Origin: Panulirus ornatus
Taxonomy: Eukaryota; Arthropoda; Malacostraca; Decapoda; Palinuridae
DNA length: 64,000 nt
Assembly (NCBI RefSeq): GCF_036320965.1
Contig: NC_092269.1
Location: 34,160,343-34,224,342, forward strand
Direction: 5' to 3'
The position numbers were made by a program, and so were the translations under genes. Positions 55,954 to 64,000 of the stretch are shown here, piece by piece. Numbering within the stretch: the stretch's first letter is position 1; each line of letters starts with the position of its first letter. The notes beneath the pieces were generated by a model, which worked only from the letters and a program-made list of their open reading frames with translations, had not been told where the DNA came from and did no database searches.

Positions 55954-56135
55954 AATTTTAGATGCATAAAGAATCTGTTGAATAATGTTTCCATATATTT
56001 TCATTATGATACTTAAAAAAAAAAAAATCAGGCAAATTGAATGTTTACAAAATCATGTCAGTTATTGATCATAATCCTCTAAAGTGTGACGTGTGAATTT
56101 TTAACACATCTCCATACTTGTTCCTCTTTGCTTAG

Positions 56136-57135
56136 ACCGCAGCCGAGTCCACAGTCATCGGTAACCTCTGGAATCAGCGTTGGGAGCTCCAGCGTGAGTA
56201 TCTCAGCTGACTCGACCCTGACCAGCGGCTCCCAAAATAATTTCAACAAAGACATATCCCATAACCACAACCACCAGCTCTCATCTGCATCCAACAGCCC
56301 AGACCTTGACGATCTGAAAGGCCACGACTACCACAGCTATGAGAACTTTAGCTTCGACCACAACAGCTATGACAATTCGACCACATGTGACAGTCCTGAG
56401 CCTTACTACAGCAACTGCAGCTCCCATTGTGACCAACTAAAGTCTGGACAGTCTAAGTCTAATAGCCTTTACCCAAGCCTTGAGCCAATAACTCAACATT
56501 CCACTAACATTCTCATCCACTATCATGATCTCGATACTTTAACATCAACTTCACAACTCCCCATTAATCAGCCCATTCCTCGACCTAGAAGTTCAATCAT
56601 ATCCTCCGTTCACAGTAATGATTCTTCCACTCACATAGTTCAGTCATACGGCCCAACCATCAGAGATAGTGAAAACGATACTAACTCTTTACAGAGATCC
56701 GGGTACACCTCACCTCCTCTGAAACTGGGATCTAACTTCGGTCACAATTCTGTCGGACTTCCTATTTCTTCATCTATGAGCTCCTCACCTGCTCCTTCTG
56801 GCTCTCCTGTTACGGGTTGTGGAAGCTCAACGTTGCCACGGCCATCAAACAGCCGGCAGCCTCTAATGAGAACTACTGGCTCTCAGACCAACACATTACG
56901 CACCACTGCCTCGCAAACTAACAATTCTAACCCGGGTCAGAGGGCTTCTAGCAAACCTCAGTCCTCCAAAAAGGCAACAGAAATGAGTCAAGGCATCCAG
57001 ACAACAAATGGGACTAACCTGGCCCACTCTGCCCTGCACTGGAAGGTGTATAACTGGGATGCATACAGGGAGGAGACAGAGTGGTCTAACTCACTAGGGC
57101 GCAACATCAAGGGTCACGGACCAGAGGGTAACCAA
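56136..57135 (+). CDS. 1000-nt exon, Ser/Asn/His-rich; probable alternative C-terminal extension
   Basis: Acceptor CTCTTTGCTTAG, then one base plus 333 open codons to the donor GTAAGT. Starts RPQPSPQSSVTSGISVGS or the like (depending on the upstream base pair), continues through Asn/His/Ser-rich sequence (ISHNHNHQLSSASNSPDLDD) and a repeated TTGSQTN/TTASQTN, to ALHWKVYNWDAYREETEWSN and GRNIKGHGPEGNQ. It needs a phase-2 donor upstream; exons ending at 45260, 53629 and 55788 all fit. I do not recognise the family. It could be a lineage-specific tail of the FERM protein or an exon of the next gene. Confidence 0.68.
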
Positions 57136-59005
57136 GTAAGTAACTGCTGCTTACACAATATTTCTTCCTTCCATGCATATTCAGTACCTTACAGTGCACT
57201 CACTCTTCAAAGTCTTCCTGCAGCTGTTACCTGACCTTTAAGTGTAGCAGAAATATGTCATCATAGCACCAAATCCCAACAGTCCATCCCTCTCCTGCAG
57301 TCTTAGTGTGCTGTAGCATGCCCTACCAGCAAATCTATCCACATCGTTACTTACACCTTGCACCAGTATCAGTCTGCTTATCATTCCATCCATCTGTGAT
57401 ATTTTCTGAAGGATTGTTAGTGGTATTATGTACTCCACAAGTTACTGGTACTTCTGTCTCCTGCCAAACTTTTGTACTTCATTTTCTTTTTTTTTTTCAA
57501 GTTCCTTTGTATCAAAAGTTATATGATTGCAGTAGGATCCAGATTGGTGTGCATGATTTTATCAGCATTTTGGCCTATTTCGACACATTCTGCTTATTCT
57601 AGTCTTAAATGCACCATCATGCACAATTTCAGTACTGATATGGTATGTACCATCCTAGCCATGCCATTAGTACTTTCATCACGCTTCCGAGTTTACCGTA
57701 ACCTAAAACAAATGCAAAATCATTACATTCATGTTACAGTGTCCTTCACTATTTCTTATATTTTCTCTGAACTTACCTAATAGTGAGGTCATGATCCTTG
57801 CAGCTCACATTCACATCGTAAATTTATACTTTATGGAATTTTTCTTTCCATCTATGATCAGCAAATTCAAACTGAAATAAAAAGAATAGTAACCTGATCT
57901 TTACCCCTTTTTTGTCATGTGATTTATTGCATCATTTCCATAGAGGAAGTACCTTTTACGCAGTCAGTTTTAATTGTGAGTTTTGTGATTGTGATCTACA
58001 TGAGGAATGCATTTCGTAGACAATTACTCAAGGCCTTGTTTAATATACTGTGAAGACTAAAAGAAAGTAATGAAGTGTTTGTCATTTTTATCAAATAAAT
58101 TTCTTGATTCATTTCAAGGCCTTAAGACAGTCCATCCCATATTGCAATCTGAACATTTGACAGATTGACACTTTGTGACTGCCTGTATTATTAGTGTTTT
58201 ATATCTCATATGCATAATAGAATAATGGTCAGGAAGAGACATGGAGCAGCTGTTCAGTTATGCAGGAATGAATAACAGATATTAATCAGCTAGGCCCAGA
58301 AAGCTCTTAATTTAGTTATATACTAAAACTAACTTGAGCTTAACAGGTAATCCATATTTTCCCTTTTCTAAGCCTAATATCATAGCTGCCTTAAGCACAT
58401 TTAGCAAAAGGAACATGATTCAAAAAGATGTCCAAGTTAAGCCAACGCTGCATGAATTACTCATAAAACATTTGGGATTACTTGATTGACCGGTAATATC
58501 ACCAGCACAAGATCACTTCACGGTTAACTTAAGCATACTCAGTCATAAAGGACATAAATTAATCCTTGCGATCGTTAGCGCACACGCTACAGCTGCTTCC
58601 TGTCTGTTTCCTGTGTCCTACCCCAGCCACTTGCCCACAGCATTGCAATCACCCTTACTCTCGTGCACTGCACTCCAGCTTTTACCCACGGCACCTGCAT
58701 GTTCTTTCCACAACAGCATCTCGGTTATATTTATACGTAACTGAAATCCCCACAGGAAGGGTTTCTAGATGAAAGAAATTGTACTTTTATGTTCCAGTAC
58801 TGAATTTTCCATAAGATCATGAATTTGATGGTTTTTGGCATAAAACATCAGTACCGGAACAGATGTAGTCAACTTTTTCCTCTAACTTCCCAACCTTTAA
58901 TTTTTTGAGTCTCCTGGATAAGATGTGGTTGCTGCAGATAAGGTAAGCAAAGAGCTGTGGGCGGGCATGGGCATTGGGCGGTGATTGAGGGAAGTGTTAT
59001 TGTTC
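57136..59005. other. Intron-like AT-rich sequence
   Basis: Unique sequence between the large exon and the next candidate exon. Short open frames (to 102 codons) carry no motif. A GCTGCAG|ATAAG|GTAAGC at about 58932-58946 would allow a 5-nt mini-exon, but nothing supports it. Confidence 0.45.
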
Positions 59006-59009
59006 ACAG

Positions 59010-59098
59010 CACATCGGGGGTGTGGGCGGGCATGCGCGGAGGGGCAGTGCGGGCAGTTTGGAGCTCATCCTCGGGCCCCTCATACAAAGCGCCCTTCA
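59010..59098 (+). CDS. Candidate exon following the 1000-nt exon
   Basis: 89 nt between TTGTTCACAG and GTAAGT. Phase 0 in (matching the donor phase at 57135) and open: HIGGVGGHARRGSAGSLELI then LGPLIQSAL, leaving CA. Its GC content is far higher than the flanks. If real, the gene continues beyond the window. No homology recognised. Confidence 0.45.
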
Positions 59099-60015
59099 GT
59101 AAGTATTAGGTTAGGAAGGATGTTGCTTGGGCAACTGCATTGGTTCCAAGGACTCTCATTTGAAATAAATCTTTAACTTACTTTCTTTGCTTGCTATCAT
59201 GATTAACATATTCACCCCATTTTCTTGGTTGTGAAATGTCACTAACCATTAACCTTTGATAGGAAAATGATTAACTGAAGTAGCTTTATTTTTAAAAGTA
59301 TTTTACTTGATTTCATATTTTCAAAAGAAAATTATTTGGATATGCTGTACTGTGCACTATATCTTGTTACTGGCATTATTCAAAGTGAAAAGCAAGAGTG
59401 GATCATCAATAATTAATCATTTTTACTACCCGAAATTATCTCTCTCTCTTTTTGTTTTCTTATCTCCTCCTGTCGGAACGTTGCTAACACAGCATTTAGA
59501 AAATAATGTGATAAAGGCCAGTCTTTCAGTAGATTGAAAGTGGACCTTCTTATTAATTAATGAAGTTCTCAATTAATTTACTGAAGACTTTTATTTCATG
59601 TGGAAATGCCTATTGATGCCGATTGTCTGCAGCTGAATCTAACCTACTCATGTAAGTGGACTGTAGGTAGACTATGGACTGTAGACATTGACTGGTTTAA
59701 GAGACTAAACAGACCAACTTTATGCATATTTTAGCCATGTGAAATATTTGCATGCAGCATTTCATGGTTCCTTTTGCATGAGCCCCTCATTCACATACTC
59801 TTACTTTTTTGTGCATGCTTGTAAGTTTCATTCATTAGATAACTAACACTTGCACTAATTATTAATTGCAATTTAAGATAGAACTTTTTGCATGCATTTT
59901 GAAAATTCTAACATTTTATTTTTCTTTTATGGTAGCAGTGATTACAGCACATTCAAACATTTCAATTTTGCTGAAAAGCAAAACATAAACATGGACTAAT
60001 TGGCGTGCAGAGACG

Positions 60016-60321
60016 TTAACATGGGGTGCATTGTAGGTTTAGGAGAAAAACCCGTGTTCTGCCTTTTGGTGCATGTTTTGGATATATTTTGGGTTTCAGA
60101 GAAAAATCACACACAATTAATAACAGAACTTGGACCAAATGTCCACTCTCCGGTTTGGAAACCTTCCCAGGTCCCTGTAAGCTAGACAAGAGCTCAACAC
60201 CAGCAGTTTTCAAAATGTTTGGGTTTCTAGGGAATTGGCATTCAAAGCATCTTGGAGGCTGTACTACATACCCTTCTCTCACATGGAAGTATCTGGAGCA
60301 GTTATGATCAAGTTTATACAT
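60016..60321 (-). pseudogene. Possible LINE ORF1 zinc-knuckle remnant
   Basis: Minus-strand frame of 101 codons containing VREGYVVQPPRCFECQ, similar to the start of the first CCHC knuckle in Jockey-type ORF1 proteins (VRPYIPxPxRCFxCQ). The remaining Cys/His of the knuckle are lost to a frameshift (FPRNPN instead of a FGH segment). The relic is short; moderate to low confidence. Confidence 0.4.
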
Positions 60322-60329
60322 TTCTGGTG

Positions 60330-62495
60330 CTTGCTCATATCACGACTTGGTGTAAGTAGGAAGTATTGGAATAGTGAAACATAAGGTACAAAATACAGAT
60401 TGCTAATGTTGGCACTAGGTCTTTCATAAGGGCTTAGAAGATACAAATTGGTGATATTTGAATTATGTCATTCAGTCATAATGATAGAGTAAGGGATATA
60501 GGAATTTACTACAAAAACTCATGAGCAAAGACTAGCATGTCCCTGGTAAATTGACAGGTGAAGAAATTTGGATTAATTAAGAAAGTAATTCACAAAATAT
60601 CTTAGTGTTTCAGATTTTGATATATTGGCAAGAAAATGGAAAAATAGGGGAAAATACAATGAATTAAAATTTGTATGCTTGGACACATTTAGATTTGCTG
60701 CACTAAGATCCCTGACGATGGTATTTTCAGTTTTTAGAAATTATTTTAGACTTAGGCTATCACTTAATGGGAAAGATCAAGAAAAGTGGAAAAAGAAAAG
60801 GCAGTGTATCATTGGAAGTACATTCAGTTCAAAGAACTTTTCACTCCAAAGGAATCTACATTTGCTTGCTACTGGAGGTAGTGCACCATTTAGAATGGTC
60901 CTGGGGTAAATATAAACAAGGATAAATTAACTTAGGGCATAGAGAGCATGCACTCAAGGGTTGCATCCTCCCCCTCATGTTATATTTTGTTTAATTGAGA
61001 TACTAGGATCCTCTCCCAGCACTTTGATTAGAGTTACTTGTTACATGCGAGCACACAGATGAAAATGCACCTCACAGTAATTCACTGCAGCTGCCAAAAA
61101 TTAGGCCCTGCTGTAATTGTCGCTTATAGGTTAATGCATTGGGCATTGAAGGTGGTGTCACTAAGATTGATTTAATGAGATATGTAATAAAATGTAGTTG
61201 TGGCAAGAGGGGAAAACATGTGAATGCTTTCAGAATGGAGTATGACAATAAACTTGCAAATAATGAAAGTTTTGGTTGGATGGTCAATAGAAAAAAAAAG
61301 GCAGCTAAGAGAGGAACTAGAGAAAAAATTATATTATGCCCAAATAAGAAAAAGGAATTCAGATAAAACCATAAATCTGAATTTGCAGAACTGTAATGCA
61401 AAGGGAAGAAGAATGTCAAATGCTGGAAGAGTAGGTCAGATGTATTACTAGTAGACAGCTATATCTGTAGGTTAAAGAAAGCATACTAGAAATCATACAT
61501 GATTTTCATAAGTTATTAGGGCAAAACTTAGTAAGAAGGTGAACTCATATTTACTAGAATACAAAGAATTAAAGAGAAAACAATGGAGGAGGGGTTTTGG
61601 TTAAGGAGCTACTGGTCCTTTCATACAGAAATATTATGACTGTAATAAACCCAGGACCTCTTATCCAGGGGTTTCAAAGTTGCTTGTTGTCTGCCCCACA
61701 GTCAGTAGTGGGAAAGAATGGACTCTTTGGGAATGAGAAGCTCTTCAATGAGATTGCTCTCGCAGCATAGTCAAAAGTAGGTGGGGTGCAGCAGTATCCC
61801 TCACATAGTGTTTGATAGGGAGCATAACAGTAAGAAAGGCCCTCCCTATTGTTTGGGTGGTTTCATTCATTCAAGAACTGATGAGTGATATTAATCGTCG
61901 CAACCTTTGTTTTGCAGGAAGCATTGACATTAGCTTGTAAAGTGATGAAGCATTTCCAATTAATATAATTTTTTGGAAACAACTGGGCACCCCTGGATCT
62001 GCATGAGTTATAAGCAACATGAAGGCATCATTTTTTTTTAATTTCCCAAGCGTGCACCTAAACATGTGTGTTTGAAATAGGAAATCCCATGTATAGCAAA
62101 CTGTGCAGACTGTTCAGGATAAATGTGCCATGATGAAAATGTAGATTGTAGATAAGACGAAAGCTAAGGATGGTAATGTAGTATGATCAGAGGTTAAATG
62201 AGAAAAATGGTGGGGAGTGAAGATATTATTATGAAGTTATTGATTATCCTTGGATTAAAAAAAAGAACATCTCTAGGACATAAAGTAAAGGGTAAATAAG
62301 GATGGGGAGTGTGTAGGGATGGTACCTGTTGTGATGGACTTGCCAAATAGAAGTTTAGAAGTAAAACAAAGAAAGAGAATTGGCTGGCACAAGCAAGACA
62401 TAAAAGGACAACTGCAGTGTATTACATGTGATAAGATGTATAGGCAAGAGGTATTTAAGCAGGCCAAAACTTGACAAAAAGGATACATGAATACA
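60330..62495. other. AT-rich sequence, no gene recognised
   Basis: Unique or old repetitive sequence. The open frame at 61139-61366 (75 codons) has no recognisable domain. Confidence 0.4.
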
Positions 62496-62499
62496 GTGT

Positions 62500-62709
62500 T
62501 GTGAAAAGTGACAAACTAAAATAAGAGAGTTAGAGATAGAGAGAAGTAAAGAATCCAGTTAATTGGCAGAACACTAGAGGAATGAGACAATGCCAGTTTT
62601 ATGATGTGAAAAGTGACAAACTAAAATAAGAGAGTTAGAGATAGAGAGAAGTAAAGAATCCAGTTAATTGGCAGAACACTAGAGGAATGAGACAATGCCA
62701 GTTTTATGA
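62500..62709. repeat. 105-bp perfect or near-perfect tandem duplication
   Basis: Two adjacent copies (62500-62604 and 62605-62709) starting TGTGAAAAGTGACAAACTAA. They appear identical by eye, so the event is recent or an assembly artefact. Confidence 0.92.
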
Positions 62710-63105
62710 ACAACAGGCCCTCTGTGACCTCTGTTTTCCTTCTGAGCTCATAGAACGAGCATGGGGTGCACACAATAAAGGAGCCAAGAAAGGAAAAAAA
62801 TAATTGCACATTTAGATAAGGGAGCTTGAAGAAAATAACAAATATATGCCTCAAGAGAAAGAAAATTTACAAATGCAAATGGATTGATCATAAATGGGTA
62901 AGGATTGAGAGTTCAAATAATGATCTGGAAAAACAGTCCAGTTATCATTGGAGTAGTGAAGACAGTTCAAAGAATAGTTAAAATCTGGCCTCATCTGTCA
63001 AGAGGGTTACATGGCAAAAAGGTACAGAATAGACTACAGTGAGGATTGGTCCTCTTAATTATCAATAATATGAAATTTCATACTTAGAAATACTTAGAAA
63101 AGCAA

Positions 63106-64000
63106 ATGGATTTGTATGTAGCATTTACGGATCTGGAGAAGGCATATGATAGAGTTGATAGAGATGCTTTGTGGAAGGTATTAAGGATATATGGTGTGGG
63201 AGGCAAGTTGTTAGAAGCAGTGAAAAGTTTTTATCGAGGATGTAAGGCATGTGTACGTGTAGGAAGAGAGGAAAGTGATTGGTTCTCAGTGAATGTAGGT
63301 TTGCGGCAGGGGTGTGTGATGTCTCCATGGTTGTTTAGTTTGTTTATGGATGGGGTTGTTAGGGAGGTAAATGCAAGAGTTTTGGAAAGAGGGGCAAGTA
63401 TGAAGTCTGGTGGGGATGAGAGAGCTTGGGAAGTGAGTCAGTTGTTGTTCGCTGATGATACAGTGCTGGTGGCTGATTCATGTGAGAAACTGCAGAAGCT
63501 GGTGACTGAGTTTGGTAAAGTGTGTGAAAGAAGAAAGTTAAGAGTAAATGTGAATAAGAGCAAGGTTATTAGGTACAGTAGGGTTGAGGGTCAAGTCAAT
63601 TGGGAGGTAAGTTTGAATGGAGAAAAACTGGAGGAAGTAAAGTGTTTTAGATATCTGGGAGTGGATCTGGCAGCGGATGGAACCATGGAAGCGGGAGTGG
63701 ATCATAGGGTGGGGGAGGGGGCGAAAATCCTGGGAGCCTTGAAGAATGTGTGGAAGTCGAGAACATTATCTCGGAAAGCAAAAATGGGTGTGTTTGAAGG
63801 AATAGTGGTTCCAACAATTTTGTATGGTTGCAAGGCGTGGGCTATGGATAGAGTTGTGCGCAGGAGGGTGGATGTGCTGGAAATGAGATGTTTGAGGACA
63901 ATGTGTGGTGTGAGGTGGTTTGATCGAGTAAGTAACGTAAGGGTAAGAGAGATGTGTGGAAATAAAAAGAGCGTGGTTGAGAGAGCAGAAGAGGGTGTTT
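63106..64000 (+). CDS. RTE-like LINE reverse transcriptase, truncated by window edge
   Basis: Open from ATG at 63106 to the end of the window (298 codons). It includes FTDLEKAYDRVDRDALWKVL (RT motif A with catalytic Asp), [31 protein letters not shown] (motif C) and [12 protein letters not shown], and reaches [19 protein letters not shown]. It differs from the copy at 49442 by scattered substitutions only. It is preceded by AT-rich sequence where the element appears 5'-truncated. The 3' end lies outside the window. Confidence 0.92.
   Translation, partial: MDLYVAFTDLEKAYDRVDRDALWKVLRIYGVGGKLLEAVKSFYRGCKACVRVGREESDWFSVNVGLRQGCVMSPWLFSLFMDGVVREVNARVLERGASMKSGGDERAWEVSQLLFADDTVLVADSCEKLQKLVTEFGKVCERRKLRVNVNKSKVIRYSRVEGQVNWEVSLNGEKLEEVKCFRYLGVDLAADGTMEAGVDHRVGEGAKILGALKNVWKSRTLSRKAKMGVFEGIVVPTILYGCKAWAMDRVVRRRVDVLEMRCLRTMCGVRWFDRVSNVRVREMCGNKKSVVERAEEGV

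Noticed and set aside
61907..61970. TTTGTTTTGCAG acceptor followed by EALTLACKVMKHF as a possible next exon
   Set aside because: The phase needed after 59098 gives an early stop; only another phase is open, and no family match is visible.

Overview
The window looks like nuclear DNA of an arthropod, most likely a decapod crustacean. Three things suggest this: very dense di- and trinucleotide microsatellites (TA, CT, CA, CTT) and minisatellites, spliceosomal introns with GT...AG borders, and several non-LTR retrotransposon families of a kind I associate with decapod genomes. The species assignment is inference; no mitochondrial or rRNA marker is present.

Bases 1 to about 31,000 hold almost no recognisable protein-coding sequence. 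They are a patchwork of microsatellites, about fifteen minisatellite arrays (units of roughly 24 to 71 bp), a decayed tandem array derived from C2H2 zinc-finger linkers, and five copies of a short dispersed element nearly always abutting (TA)n. One TATA/CRE-like promoter with a 30-codon secreted-peptide-like ORF lies at 29,515-29,743. If the gene below starts upstream of the window, all of this is intron or intergenic sequence.

From 31,724 to at least 55,792 the plus strand carries the 3' two thirds of one gene: a band 4.1-like protein 4 (EPB41L4A/Ehm2 family, FERM domain). I could join thirteen exons with canonical borders and consistent phase, giving 654 codons plus stop. They encode the end of the FERM F3 lobe, the FERM-adjacent segment, a long Ser/Arg/His-rich tail, the family motif around [16 protein letters not shown], and a C-terminus ending HFTAVLK. 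The F1 and F2 lobes are not found and should lie upstream. An alternative 3' end is likely: a phase-compatible 1000-nt exon (56,136-57,135) and a further candidate (59,010-59,098) could extend the protein beyond the window.

The most unusual feature is directly upstream of the first recognised exon. At 31,036-31,723, seventeen tandem units of 36, 39 or 43 bp each contain a 3' splice acceptor, a 12-15 nt in-frame mini-exon (DVFVK or DAFK) and a 5' donor-like GTAACC.

The introns hold fragments of an RTE-like LINE in both orientations. One 3' half has an uninterrupted reverse transcriptase C-terminal frame at 49,442-50,422, and a second near-identical copy runs off the right edge at 63,106-64,000. 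There are also decayed LINE copies, a Jockey-like relic and LINE 3' tails.
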